From Oxalobacteraceae bacterium UBA6704 (GTDB taxonomy: Bacteria > Pseudomonadota > Gammaproteobacteria > Burkholderiales > Burkholderiaceae_D): a stretch of 19,780 nucleotides of DNA. Below the pieces are notes generated by a model. The model was not told the DNA's origin. It made no database searches and saw only the letters and a list, made by a program, of their open reading frames with translations. Of this stretch, positions 8,357 through 17,122 are shown in pieces. The position numbers and the translations under genes are program-made. The DNA is taken from positions 1-19,780 of the forward strand of contig DKJA01000135.1 in assembly GCA_002454505.1 (NCBI GenBank), in the 5' to 3' direction. Position 1 is the first letter of the stretch, and the number at the start of each line of letters is the position of its first letter.

Positions 8357-8962
8357 CTAGCCTTCATACAAATTATCCAGCCATCGCAAGGCTGTTTCCT
8401 TCTCCTGCGCATCGTCGCTATGCAAGCCCCGGTAGACTGCCATATATGCTTTCCTGTCGGTCGATTCTTTCGTCACACCATAGAGTTCCAGGAGTGCATT
8501 TACAGCGTGTATTCGCCCCAGTCGTTTGGGTTCGCTGCGTATCATATTCCGCAGTGCCGCTTCCAGATCTTTCGTGAAACGGGTAACGGGAACACTGCCG
8601 ACGGCCATCTCTCGTAAGCCGGCATCCGGGCTTGCCATGTATTCGATGAAAATCGCCAACAGCTTGTCATTGTCCTGACCACCCCAAAGCCTGGATGCCG
8701 CTGCAATTTGCGCCTCGCTACTCAATTTCCCTTCCGCCAGCAAGCGGGCAACCGGACCAGCGGCGCGGCCGTAGTCTGCCGCGAACAATCCGTTAATGGA
8801 CTCCCGGGAGCCGCCAGTCACCCTGATTCTCTCCAGCAGGAAGTCGAATGCCTGATCTCTTTCCCGGTGCGTCATGGCGCTGAAATGACCTTCGTTCAGA
8901 CCATCCAGCCTCTCCTTATTACACATGGAAAAGAAGTCCAGGAAATTTTGATAAGCGTTCAT
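8357..8962 (-). CDS. Hypothetical alpha-helical protein (HEAT-like)
   Basis: A 201-residue protein with no signal peptide or membrane segment that I do not recognise. It is almost entirely predicted helix, with repeated pairs of amphipathic helices (for example the stretch around residues 112-165, ending NALLELYGV) that look like HEAT or ARM-type solenoid repeats. Codon use is visibly less GC-biased than in the neighbouring genes, suggesting recent acquisition. It stands alone, flanked by a coding remnant downstream and a roughly 300-base regulatory gap upstream with a TATAAT box in its direction. Similar small helical orphans are sometimes immunity proteins of secreted toxins, but no toxin gene is next to it, so that is only a possibility. 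Confidence 0.7.
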   Translation of the reverse strand: MNAYQNFLDFFSMCNKERLDGLNEGHFSAMTHRERDQAFDFLLERIRVTGGSRESINGLFAADYGRAAGPVARLLAEGKLSSEAQIAAASRLWGGQDNDKLLAIFIEYMASPDAGLREMAVGSVPVTRFTKDLEAALRNMIRSEPKRLGRIHAVNALLELYGVTKESTDRKAYMAVYRGLHSDDAQEKETALRWLDNLYEG

Positions 8963-8976
8963 TGCGGGGGAGAGTG

Positions 8977-8991
8977 CCGTACGCAGTACGG
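8977..8991. repeat. Inverted repeat in leader of orphan gene
   Basis: CCGTAC (8977-8982) and GTACGG (8986-8991) form perfect 6-base arms around GCA. The site lies 14 bases upstream of the orphan gene start on the minus strand, where an operator or a translation-blocking hairpin would sit. Confidence 0.4.
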
Positions 8992-9027
8992 GCGAATTTT
9001 CAGATCTGCTGATCCGCGGCGTCTGCC

Positions 9028-9033
9028 ATTATA
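9028..9033 (-). promoter_or_regulatory. Putative -10 box for the orphan gene
   Basis: The minus strand reads a perfect TATAAT here, 65 bases upstream of the orphan gene start. A matching -35 is not obvious at 16-18 bases. In such GC-rich DNA a perfect -10 is unlikely by chance but not decisive. Confidence 0.35.
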
Positions 9034-9134
9034 AGTGCACGCTCTCCGGAAAAGTCTCTCCAATAACCACCCCCACCGCCTGACCCGCACGCCGCATCGA
9101 ACGTCACCGGTGAGCGATTTGCTACCCCTAGGAG

Positions 9135-9151
9135 GGATCGGACAACGATCC
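9135..9151. repeat. Inverted repeat upstream of the hydroxylase operon
   Basis: GGATCG (9135-9140) and CGATCC (9146-9151) are perfect arms around a 5-base spacer, about 115 bases upstream of the 2Fe-2S gene. The position suits an activator or repressor site for the operon; no regulator can be named. Confidence 0.35.
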
Positions 9152-9266
9152 GCTTGGCGTATGGCCGCCGCCGGCGCGCACAGTTACCATTTTCTCAAGA
9201 CACGCATCAGGCCGACACGGCCCGCTGCGCCCTGGAATATGGCTGAGCTCGAGAGGAAAACGCACG

Positions 9267-9773
9267 ATGCCTTACACACTGGAAGTAAACGGACAACGGC
9301 AGGTCGCCGACGTCCCCGGCGATACACCGCTGCTGTGGGTGCTGCGCGATACGCTGGGCATGACCGGCACCAAGTTCGGTTGCGGCATCGCGCAGTGCGG
9401 TGCCTGCACCGTTCATGTCGATGGCAATCCGGTGCGCTCCTGCGTGTTGCCGGTCGCGTCGGTCGGGAAGCGCAAGGTGACGACCATTGAGGCCGTCAAT
9501 GGCACCGACAGCGGCAAGCGCATCCAGGAGGCATGGCTGGCGGTGGACGTGGTGCAATGCGGCTACTGCCAGTCCGGGCAGATCATGTCGGCCGCCGCAC
9601 TGCTGCAGCGGAACCCGGCACCGACGGATGCCGATATCGATGCGGCCATGTCCGGCAACATCTGCCGCTGCGCCACCTATCTCCGCATCCGCGCGGCGAT
9701 CAAGCAGGCGGCCACCGGCCGGATCGAGACCACCCAGGCGATCCCGCATGGCACCGCCGGAGGTGCCCAATGA
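9267..9773 (+). CDS. iorA: 2Fe-2S subunit of periplasmic aldehyde dehydrogenase / isoquinoline 1-oxidoreductase
   Basis: A 168-residue small subunit of the xanthine oxidase family. An N-terminal plant-ferredoxin-type domain binds the first cluster with Cys39, Cys44, Cys47 and Cys59 (GCGIAQCGACTVHVDG). A C-terminal helical domain binds the second cluster with Cys98, Cys101, Cys133 and Cys135 (QCGYCQSGQ and NICRCATY). It passes electrons from the molybdenum site of the next gene product to the cytochrome. It has no signal peptide, so it is expected to cross the membrane folded, carried by the Tat-targeted large subunit. Its stop overlaps the next start as ATGA. The symbol follows the common annotation of this subunit type; true substrate may be an aldehyde rather than isoquinoline. 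Confidence 0.93.
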   Translation: MPYTLEVNGQRQVADVPGDTPLLWVLRDTLGMTGTKFGCGIAQCGACTVHVDGNPVRSCVLPVASVGKRKVTTIEAVNGTDSGKRIQEAWLAVDVVQCGYCQSGQIMSAAALLQRNPAPTDADIDAAMSGNICRCATYLRIRAAIKQAATGRIETTQAIPHGTAGGAQ

Positions 9774-11971
9774 AGCGGGACGAACAGGACTTCGATGCCG
9801 GCCGCAGAACGCTGCTCAAAGCGGGTGGCCTGGCCGTGGCCTTCGTCTGGCTGGGCACGCCGAAGATCGCGCAGGCCCTCGTCAGTCCGCATCGCCAGCC
9901 CGGCGATGCGGCGGCGGCGGCGGCGGATGGTGCGCCGCCGTTTGCCCCCAACGCGTTCGTGCGCATCGATGCCGATGGCGCGATCCGGCTGGTGATGCCG
10001 ATGGTGGAAATGGGCCAGGCCATCTACACGGGCTCGTGCATGCTGCTGGCGGAGGAGCTGGATGTCGACCTGGACCAGATCCAGGTCGAACACGCGCCCG
10101 CCAACGAGGCGCTGTACGGCATGCGGCTGCTGGCCGGCCAGATCACCGGCGGCTCGACCAGCACGCGCAGCACGTTCACGGAGCTGCGCCAGGCCGGTGC
10201 GGTCGCCCGGGCGCTGCTGGTAAGCGCTGCTGCCGCGCGGTGGAACGTGGCGGCCGATGCGTGCGTGGTGGAGCGGGGCGTCATCCACCATCGGGCCACA
10301 CGCCGCAGCCTGAAATACCGGGAGGTCGCGGCGGCGGCCGGCAAGCTGGCCGATCCTGGCGAAGTCAAGCTCAAGGCGCCGGAGCAGTACCGGCTGATCG
10401 GCAAACCGATGGCGCGCCTCGATGCGAGCGACAAGGTGTTCGGCGTGACGAAGTTCGGCATCGATGTGGCGGTGCCCGGCATGCGCGTGGCCACCGTCAG
10501 GGCGTGCCCCACATTCGGCGGCACGCTGGCGCGCGTGAACGACCGGGCTACGCGGGCCATGCCGGGCGTCATCGACGTACTCCGCATCGGCAATGCGGTG
10601 GCCGTGGTGGCAACGAATTTCTGGGCCGCCCGGCGCGGCATGGACGCGCTGGAAGTGGAGTGGAACCGGGGCCGGAACGCCGGCCTGACGACCGGGAAGC
10701 TGCGCGAGGATCTGGTCGCGAGCCAGGCCAGCGGCAAGGCGATCGTCGGACGCGAAGTGGGCCAGCGTCCGGCCGGCAAGCTGGTGCAGGCCACGTACCA
10801 GATGCCTATGCTGGCCCACGCGACGATGGAACCGCTGAATGCAACCGTGCACGTGACGCCCGGGGGCTGCGAAATCTGGGCCGGTACGCAGGTGCCGGCG
10901 AACGTGGTGCAGAACGCCGCGAAGATCACCGGCCTGCCGCCGGAAAAAGTGCTGCTCCACGCGCAATACATCGGTGGCGGCTTTGGGCGGCGGCTGGAGA
11001 CCGACTACGTCGACCAGGCCGTTGCCTTTGCGAAGCAGGTGCCTTATCCGCTGAAGGTCATCTGGACGCGCGAGGAAGATATCCGGCATGACATCGTCCG
11101 CCCGATGTACCACGACGTGATTTCCGCCGTGGTCGATGCCAAGGGCAAGCCCGTATGGTTCGGCGACCGCATCTGCAGCGGCACCGTGCTCGGGCGCTGG
11201 CGGCCCGGCGCGATGGGCGCCGACGGCATGGACCGGGACGCGATCGAATGCGCGGCGGACCTGCCGTACGCGGTGCCCAACCTGAAGGTGGAGTGGGTGC
11301 GCCACGACATGCCGCCCGGCTTGCTGGTGGGCTGGTGGCGCGGCGTCGGCCCGCTGCACAACCTGTTCGTGGTGGAGAGCTTCTTCGACGAACTGGCGCA
11401 TCGCGCGGGCGCCGATCCGGTTGCGTGGCGCATGGGGATGCTGCAACACAAGCCGCGCCTGGCCGCGGTGCTGGAACGGGCCGCCAGCAATATTGGCTGG
11501 GGCAAGCCGTTGCCGCCGCGGGTGGGCCGCGGCATCGCGGTGGGCGAGCCGTTCGGCAGCCATATCTGCGCGGCGATCGAGGTGGAGGTGTCGGCGCAGG
11601 GCGATATCCGCTTGCGGCGCGCCGTGGTTGCGGTGGACGTGGGCATTCCCGTCAACCGCGGCTCCATCGAAACGCAGATCCAGGGCGGCCTGCTGTTCGG
11701 CATCAGCGCCGCGCTGTTCAATGAAATCACCATCGAGGACGGCGCCATCCAGCAAAGCAACTTCAACGATTACCGGATGCTGCGGATGAATGAAACCGCG
11801 CCGGTGGACGTGCACATCGTCAACAGCGCGGAAGAACCGGGCGGCGTGGGCGAGCTGGGCACGGCGATCGCGGCACCGGCCCTGTGCAACGCCATCTTTG
11901 CCGCCACCGGCGTGCGCGTGCGGGAGTTGCCAATACGGCGGGAATTGCTGGCACAAGGAGCACGGGCATGA
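9770..11971 (+). CDS. iorB: Molybdopterin-binding large subunit, aldehyde dehydrogenase / isoquinoline 1-oxidoreductase beta type
   Basis: From ATG 9770, overlapping the previous stop, the product is 733 residues, the normal size range of IorB and AldH-like subunits. It begins with a twin-arginine signal, GRRTLLKAGG (residues 11-20) followed by a hydrophobic stretch, so the complex is exported folded to the periplasm. The molybdopterin-cytosine-dinucleotide loop GGGFGRR is at 402-408 and the catalytic glutamate of the xanthine oxidase family is in GVGELG (Glu695). The fold corresponds to the two MoCo-binding domains. It hydroxylates an aldehyde or N-heterocycle using water. The adjoining triheme cytochrome resembles the acetic-acid-bacterial membrane aldehyde dehydrogenase arrangement, which is why I favour aldehyde oxidation. 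No XdhC-like maturation gene is in the window. Confidence 0.93.
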   Translation: MKRDEQDFDAGRRTLLKAGGLAVAFVWLGTPKIAQALVSPHRQPGDAAAAAADGAPPFAPNAFVRIDADGAIRLVMPMVEMGQAIYTGSCMLLAEELDVDLDQIQVEHAPANEALYGMRLLAGQITGGSTSTRSTFTELRQAGAVARALLVSAAAARWNVAADACVVERGVIHHRATRRSLKYREVAAAAGKLADPGEVKLKAPEQYRLIGKPMARLDASDKVFGVTKFGIDVAVPGMRVATVRACPTFGGTLARVNDRATRAMPGVIDVLRIGNAVAVVATNFWAARRGMDALEVEWNRGRNAGLTTGKLREDLVASQASGKAIVGREVGQRPAGKLVQATYQMPMLAHATMEPLNATVHVTPGGCEIWAGTQVPANVVQNAAKITGLPPEKVLLHAQYIGGGFGRRLETDYVDQAVAFAKQVPYPLKVIWTREEDIRHDIVRPMYHDVISAVVDAKGKPVWFGDRICSGTVLGRWRPGAMGADGMDRDAIECAADLPYAVPNLKVEWVRHDMPPGLLVGWWRGVGPLHNLFVVESFFDELAHRAGADPVAWRMGMLQHKPRLAAVLERAASNIGWGKPLPPRVGRGIAVGEPFGSHICAAIEVEVSAQGDIRLRRAVVAVDVGIPVNRGSIETQIQGGLLFGISAALFNEITIEDGAIQQSNFNDYRMLRMNETAPVDVHIVNSAEEPGGVGELGTAIAAPALCNAIFAATGVRVRELPIRRELLAQGARA

Positions 11972-13269
11972 AGCGCATCCTGATCCCGGTGGCCCTGTGT
12001 GCCATTGCCGGCGTGGCCGCCTACCATTACCTGACCCGGTCCGACCCGTCCGCGGGCACCGCGCCCGTGCTGCATGGCGCACCGGCCACCGCTGCGCAAG
12101 TGGTGCGCGGCGAGTACCTGGCGCGTGCCGCCGACTGCGTGGCCTGCCACACGACGCCGGGCGGAAAACCGTTTGCCGGCGGACTGGCATTCAAGCTGCC
12201 GTTCGGCACGCTGTATTCGTCGAACATCACGCCGGACGGGAAGACCGGCCTGGGCAACTGGAGCGACGACGATTTCGTTCGCGCGCTGCACGACGGCATC
12301 CGTCATGATGGGCAACGGCTGTATCCGGCCTTCCCGTACACGTCGTACTCGCTGCTGAGCCGCGACGACGTGCTGGCCATCAAGGCTTACCTGTTCAGCC
12401 TGCCGCCCGTCGAACAGACGACGCGGGAGCCCGACCTGTCGTTCCCGTTCAACCAGCGCTGGGCGATGGGGTTCTGGAATGCGGCCTTCTTCAAGAGCGA
12501 GCGGTTCAAGCCCGAGCCGAACCGGTCGGCCGAGTGGAACAGCGGCGCCTATCTGGCGATCGGCCTGGCCCACTGCGCGGAATGCCACACGCCCCGCAAT
12601 ATCGGCTTCGCGCTGGAACATCGCAACGAACTGGCCGGCGCCGAAGTGAATGGCTGGCGGGCGCCGAACATCACGGCGGATCCTGCCCACGGCATTGGCC
12701 GGTGGACCGACGCGGAACTGTACCAGTACCTGCGCTTCGGGCACGCGGCGGGCCATGGCTCGGCCGGCGGGCCGATGGCCGAGGCGGTGGAAAACAGCCT
12801 GCAATACCTCGATCGGCAGGATGCGCTGGCGCTGATTGCCTATCTGCGCAGCGTGCCGGCGCGACAGGGCGAACATCCGGTGGAAGTGAATGCCAGGCCG
12901 GCCAGCATGCAGAGTTCTTCGGCCTATTCGCCATCGGCCAATACGCCCGAGGATTTGCGGGTGGGCCTGCAGCTGTTCGAGGGCAGCTGCGCCAGCTGCC
13001 ACCAATGGAACGGCAACGGTGCGCAGACAAGATACGCGGCGCTCACCGGCGCCCGGTCGGTGAACGATCCGACCGGGCAGAATGTCATGCAGATCATCCT
13101 GCATGGCGGCAAAATGCGCATCGGCACGGAAGAGGCCTTCATGCCGTCGTTCGGCGCCGCGCTGACCGACGGGGAAATTGCGCAGTTGAGCAATTATGTG
13201 CTGTACCAGTTCGGCGGCAAGCAGGGGAAGGTGACTGCGGCGATGGTGGCGGGGCAGCGGAAGCACTGA
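11968..13269 (+). CDS. Membrane-anchored triheme cytochrome c subunit
   Basis: A 433-residue protein starting at ATG 11968 (overlapping the previous stop, with AAGGAG at 11955-11960). An N-terminal hydrophobic segment (about residues 4-19) serves as Sec signal or anchor. Three c-type heme motifs follow: CVACH (57-61), CAECH (203-207) and CASCH (341-345). Candidate methionine ligands are Met270 for heme 2 and Met392 (FMPSFGAAL) for heme 3. In heme 1 the corresponding YPAFPYTSY segment has Phe where many relatives have Met. This is the AdhB/AldF-type subunit that takes electrons from the iron-sulfur subunit and hands them to ubiquinone or a terminal oxidase. It ends the operon; the next gene is convergent 26 bases away. 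Confidence 0.93.
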   Translation: MKRILIPVALCAIAGVAAYHYLTRSDPSAGTAPVLHGAPATAAQVVRGEYLARAADCVACHTTPGGKPFAGGLAFKLPFGTLYSSNITPDGKTGLGNWSDDDFVRALHDGIRHDGQRLYPAFPYTSYSLLSRDDVLAIKAYLFSLPPVEQTTREPDLSFPFNQRWAMGFWNAAFFKSERFKPEPNRSAEWNSGAYLAIGLAHCAECHTPRNIGFALEHRNELAGAEVNGWRAPNITADPAHGIGRWTDAELYQYLRFGHAAGHGSAGGPMAEAVENSLQYLDRQDALALIAYLRSVPARQGEHPVEVNARPASMQSSSAYSPSANTPEDLRVGLQLFEGSCASCHQWNGNGAQTRYAALTGARSVNDPTGQNVMQIILHGGKMRIGTEEAFMPSFGAALTDGEIAQLSNYVLYQFGGKQGKVTAAMVAGQRKH

Positions 13270-13295
13270 GTTGCCTGCGTGAGCCCGGGGCAAGG

Positions 13296-13922
13296 TCAGT
13301 CGATCAGCCCCCGGCGCAGTGCGATCACGACGGCTTCCGTCCGGTCGCCAGTCTGCAGTTTCTGCAGGATGTTGCTGAGATAGCTCTTGATGGTTTCCTC
13401 GGCCAGGCCCAGCTCGGCGGCGACGCCGCGGTTGCTGTGGCCTTGCGCCACCAGCGCCAGCACGTCGCGCTCGCGCGGCGTGATGCGCGCGGAGCGTCCC
13501 TTCGTCAGCGCCCGCGCCAGTTCGGGAGCAAGCACGCGGCTGCCGTCGACGGCGGCGCGCAGCGCGTCCGGCAGGCCTTCGCACAGTGCACTCTTCAACA
13601 GGTAGCCGGTGGCGCCGGCATCCAGCGCACGCTGGATCTGGCCGTCACCGTCAAAGGTGGTCAGCGCGACGATGCAGGCGTGCGGAAACGCTGCGCGGAT
13701 GGCGCGGATCGCCTCGACACCGCCGCAACGCGGCATGGCCAGGTCCATCAGCGTCACGTCGGGCAGGTGCTGGCGGTATTGCGCCTGGGCGGCAAGGCCG
13801 TCGCCCGCTTCGGCGACGACAACGATATCGTCCGCTTCCGCCAGCACGCCGGTGATACCGCGGCGCATCATCGGATGGTCATCGACGACCATGACACGCA
13901 GGGTGGGCGCCGGACGGTTCAT
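13296..13922 (-). CDS. NarL/LuxR-family response regulator
   Basis: A 208-residue two-domain regulator starting at 13922, four bases inside the kinase gene (ATGA overlap). The receiver domain (about 8-125) has the acidic pair Asp14-Asp15, the phospho-acceptor Asp60 (LMDLAMP), Thr88 and Lys110. The C-terminal LuxR-type helix-turn-helix (about 147-206) reads LTPRERDVLALVAQGHSN-like with the recognition region EETIKSYLSNILQKL. All phosphorylation residues are present, so it should be a normal phosphorylation-dependent transcription factor partnered with the overlapping kinase. It lies convergent to the cytochrome gene, so control of the molybdenum-enzyme operon is possible but not demonstrated. 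Confidence 0.94.
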   Translation of the reverse strand: MNRPAPTLRVMVVDDHPMMRRGITGVLAEADDIVVVAEAGDGLAAQAQYRQHLPDVTLMDLAMPRCGGVEAIRAIRAAFPHACIVALTTFDGDGQIQRALDAGATGYLLKSALCEGLPDALRAAVDGSRVLAPELARALTKGRSARITPRERDVLALVAQGHSNRGVAAELGLAEETIKSYLSNILQKLQTGDRTEAVVIALRRGLID

Positions 13923-16900
13923 GGCGTCCGCCCCGTATCGTTTGCCATCTCGACAGCCTCGGCCGTTGTGCCGGCATCGCCCGCATAGGCCAGTGCCGCG
14001 ATCAGCTGCAGGTGCCAGGTGGTGCCCTGGCCGGCAGCGCTGTGCAGGTGCAGCGTGGCGCCCAGTTCGGCGGCCCGCTCGCGCATGCCGGGGATGCCCC
14101 AATGGCCGGCGCGGCCCGCCTGTTCCGCGTTGCGGATGCCGGCGCCATCGTCCTGCACGATGAGCTCGAACAGGCGCTCGCCGAACTGCAGCGTGACATC
14201 GATCCGCGCTGCCTTCGCATGCTGGCATGCGTTGCGGATCGCTTCCCGCCCGATGGCGAGGATTTCTTCCTGTGCCGTCGCGCGCAGCGGCCGGTGCCGG
14301 CCCTGGCAGCGCAGCAGGAAGTCGATGCCATGCTGTTCGGCCAGGCGCCGGCCGTCCGCCGACAGCTGGTCCGCCAGATCCGCGCCATCGTTCGGCACCC
14401 GCAAGCCGCCCACCTTGTCGCGGCCTTCCTTGAGCACCTGCTGGGCATCGGTCAGCGCGCCTTGCATCGCCGGCCGGGTCGGCGCATCGGCCGGCGTCTG
14501 CAGCACGATCCGGTGGAACTGCAGGATCAGCCCCTGCACGGATTGCAGCAGCGTATCGTGCAGGTCGCGGGCGATCCGCTCCCGCTCGGCGGAACGGGCC
14601 TCGAGCGTACGGGTCATGCGGCGCAGCGCCAGGGCCAGGCGCATGCGGTGCAGGCAGTAGATGACCAGCAGGGCGAGCAGGGCGCAGCCCAGCTTGAACC
14701 ACACCGTCTGCGTCAGCGTGGGCGGGATCGCGAACTGCAGCCGGGCGCCTTCCTCGTTCCAGACGCCATCGTCGTTTGCCGCCTTGACGCGGAACGTGTA
14801 GGTACCTGGTGGCAGCCGCGTGTAAAACGCTGCGCGCCGCGTGCCGGCATCCTGCCAGTTCGTGTCGACACCTTCCAGCATGGTGCGAAAGCGCACGCGC
14901 TGCGGCATCGCCAGGCTGAGCGCCGTATAGTCGATGCGCACTTCACCGGGCGCGGCGGGCAATGTCACTTGCGCCGTTGGCCGGCGCACGGCGTTGTCCG
15001 CGGCGATGCCGGTAATGTGGACCGGCGGGGCGAGCCGGTTGCCGGGCGTGCGGACGGGATCGTAGCGGAACACGCCGCCGCTGGTGGAGATCACCAGTTC
15101 GCCGTCCGGCATGCGCACCATCGACGGCAGGGGCAGCATATTGCCCGGCGAGCCGATCAGGCCATCGTTTTCATCGAAGCGGCGGAACTGCACGCGGTAG
15201 CCGGGATCTGCTGATGCACGTTGCAGTTCGGCGGCGGCGATCGTCAACAGGCCCCGGCCTGTGTTGGCCCACAGCGCGCCGTCCGGCGTCAGCACCAGGC
15301 CGGTCGCGCCGGGAAACAGCTCGCCGCCTTCGCCAACGATGCGCCGGGCACGCTGGCCGTCATAGCGCGCCAGGCCCGCGTCACCGCTGAGCCAGGCGCC
15401 CCTGGCGTCGGGCAGGATCTGCAGCGTGCTGCCGATATCGATGCCCTGCGCGGGCCCCAGGCGGGTGACGGTGCCGGCGCGCAGGATCGCCAGGCTGTTG
15501 TTGACCGAGCCGAACCACAGGCTGCGGTCCGGGCCGGGCGCCATCGTCGTCGTGGCATACAGCGTCAGCGCGGCGATGCCACCGGCCTGCGTCCATTGGC
15601 CGTCCTTCAGGCGCCACGTGCCGCGCGGGCCGTACGAAATCCACAGGCCGTCGTCGGCATCCATGGCCATCGCGTAGGCCGGAAGCGTTTTCAGCGGTTC
15701 GATTTCCTTCGCCTCCGGCACCCGCACGGGTTTGAGGCCATCGAGTTTCCACAAGGTGTTCCACACCGAAAACCAGACCGTATCGTGGGGATCGCGGTAG
15801 ATGGTCGTCATCAGGTTCGCCGACTTCTGACCTGACCCGAAATATTGCGGCGCCGCGCCGGTATTGGCCAGATAAGCGTAATCCACCCACAGGCGGCCAT
15901 CGGCGCCGGCTGCCAGCGGCCGCGTCGTCGCCAGGTAGGGCGGCAACGGAATCTCCCGCATGCGGCCCGGCCGAAACTGGTCGAGCCCGCTTTCCGTGGC
16001 GACCCACAGATTGCCCTCACGGTCTTCGAAGACTTCCTTGCCGAAATGGCCGCTGAGACCCTGGCGCACCGTCCGGCTCTGCAGTTCCGGTGCCGCGCCA
16101 TCCATCGCGATGCGCAGCACGCCGTCTTCCGAAGTGAACCAGAAATTGCCCTGGCGGTCGATCATGCCGTCGTTGGCCACCACTTGCCGGAGCAGCCGTT
16201 CCAACTGGTCCGGCGCCGGGCCGGGTGTCACGCGCTGCATGCCGCGACCAGCCGGATTGAACGCCCACAAGGCGCCGTCCGGTCCGAAGCGCAGCGTGCC
16301 CTTGACCGTCAGGTCGTCGACATGGGTGAACGCCTTGGCGCCGTGCCGCAGCATCCAGATGCCCTTGCCGAGTGCCCAGAGTGTTCCAGTACTGTCCATT
16401 TGGAGATCGCGTACCGGTCCGGACAGGCCAAGCGCTGCGCTGACGTTGCGCCACTGGCCCTGACCCGGTTCCAGCACGAACAGGCCGAGACCGGAGCCGA
16501 ACCACAGCCGCCCGTCCGGCCCCTGCGCCACGGCGGCGGCCACGCCGACCGGCAGGCCATCGGCCTTGCCGAAGGTGCGCACGTCGTCGCCCTTGATCAG
16601 ATACAGCCCGCCGAAGAACGGCGCAGCCCACAGGCGGCCATCGGGCAGCGCGCCGATTTTCGACATATTGCCCGGCATGGCGATGCCCGCCGGCGGCTGG
16701 TAGCGGCTGAACGTGATGCCGTCGAAGCGGTACAGGCCCGTGGGGCTGGCCAGCCACAGCCAGCCGTCCGGCGTCTGGGTCATGCTGGTGATACCTGGCG
16801 GCACGCCTTCCCTGACGGACCAGCGGGTATGCACGAAGGGAATCGAAGGCAGGTTGTCCGGTATCGCCGCCGGCGGCAGTGTCGGCGCGGCGCTGGCGGG

Positions 16901-16960
16901 CTGCCGGACGGCCACCGCGAGCAGCGCGGCGAATATCCAGCAGGTAAACAAACCTCTCAT
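13919..16960 (-). CDS. Sensor histidine kinase with periplasmic beta-propeller and Y_Y_Y domain
   Basis: I chose the Met at 16960 because it immediately precedes a Sec signal peptide (MRGLFTCWIFAALLAVAV, cleavage near ASA-AP); the frame is open 20 codons further upstream. The 1013-residue product has about 640 residues of two-component propeller repeats (repeated W-x-A/G...GLYRFDG and DGRLWFG-type blades), a Y_Y_Y immunoglobulin-like domain (about 670-745, PPGTYTFRVKAAN), one membrane helix (about 755-771), a HisKA_3 domain with phospho-accepting His801 in ERIARDLHDTLLQ, and a HATPase_c domain with N-box EAIRNACQHA and GIPGMRERA. The propeller probably senses a carbohydrate or other periplasmic ligand. 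It is translationally coupled to the NarL-type regulator downstream. Confidence 0.94.
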   Translation of the reverse strand: MRGLFTCWIFAALLAVAVRQPASAAPTLPPAAIPDNLPSIPFVHTRWSVREGVPPGITSMTQTPDGWLWLASPTGLYRFDGITFSRYQPPAGIAMPGNMSKIGALPDGRLWAAPFFGGLYLIKGDDVRTFGKADGLPVGVAAAVAQGPDGRLWFGSGLGLFVLEPGQGQWRNVSAALGLSGPVRDLQMDSTGTLWALGKGIWMLRHGAKAFTHVDDLTVKGTLRFGPDGALWAFNPAGRGMQRVTPGPAPDQLERLLRQVVANDGMIDRQGNFWFTSEDGVLRIAMDGAAPELQSRTVRQGLSGHFGKEVFEDREGNLWVATESGLDQFRPGRMREIPLPPYLATTRPLAAGADGRLWVDYAYLANTGAAPQYFGSGQKSANLMTTIYRDPHDTVWFSVWNTLWKLDGLKPVRVPEAKEIEPLKTLPAYAMAMDADDGLWISYGPRGTWRLKDGQWTQAGGIAALTLYATTTMAPGPDRSLWFGSVNNSLAILRAGTVTRLGPAQGIDIGSTLQILPDARGAWLSGDAGLARYDGQRARRIVGEGGELFPGATGLVLTPDGALWANTGRGLLTIAAAELQRASADPGYRVQFRRFDENDGLIGSPGNMLPLPSMVRMPDGELVISTSGGVFRYDPVRTPGNRLAPPVHITGIAADNAVRRPTAQVTLPAAPGEVRIDYTALSLAMPQRVRFRTMLEGVDTNWQDAGTRRAAFYTRLPPGTYTFRVKAANDDGVWNEEGARLQFAIPPTLTQTVWFKLGCALLALLVIYCLHRMRLALALRRMTRTLEARSAERERIARDLHDTLLQSVQGLILQFHRIVLQTPADAPTRPAMQGALTDAQQVLKEGRDKVGGLRVPNDGADLADQLSADGRRLAEQHGIDFLLRCQGRHRPLRATAQEEILAIGREAIRNACQHAKAARIDVTLQFGERLFELIVQDDGAGIRNAEQAGRAGHWGIPGMRERAAELGATLHLHSAAGQGTTWHLQLIAALAYAGDAGTTAEAVEMANDTGRTP

Positions 16961-17122
16961 CCCATCACCCCATATTGAGCGGGCAATCGCACGACTACCC
17001 CCGATCGAGCCTGTTTTCAACGCTCAGGCCGCTTTATCTTTGATTATGACAAAGCCACCTTTTAAAGCAATAGTTGTGAACCGGCCTGATACGAATGAGA
17101 GAGCCAACCTGTGGAGTCATAT
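16961..17122. promoter_or_regulatory. Divergent region between sensor kinase and winged-helix gene
   Basis: A 162-base AT-richer gap that must carry promoters for both directions. Around 17035-17080 it is locally AT-rich. No hexamer pair is convincing on either strand. GGAG at 17113-17116, six bases before ATG 17123, is a good ribosome-binding site and decides the start of the winged-helix gene. Confidence 0.4.

Larger units (their letters stand above)
8963..9266. promoter_or_regulatory. Divergent intergenic region upstream of the molybdenum-enzyme operon
   Basis: This 304-base gap separates the orphan gene (minus) from the hydroxylase operon (plus). I see no protein in it. It contains a minus-strand TATAAT, two short perfect inverted repeats (listed separately) and, near its end, a purine-rich ribosome-binding site GAGAGG at 9251-9256 for the 2Fe-2S subunit. 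No convincing sigma-70 or sigma-54 promoter was found for the plus-strand operon. Confidence 0.4.

Noticed and set aside
9677..12190. 837-codon minus-strand open frame
   Set aside because: Antisense of the molybdopterin subunit, which has the Tat signal, GGGFGRR and catalytic Glu; the antisense product is low-complexity His/Arg/Ala.
13270..13295. Terminator between the convergent cytochrome and response-regulator genes
   Set aside because: Only 26 bases, with no stable stem and no T-tract on either strand.
14012..15214. 400-codon plus-strand open frame
   Set aside because: Antisense of the sensor kinase, whose HisKA_3 and HATPase motifs are unambiguous.
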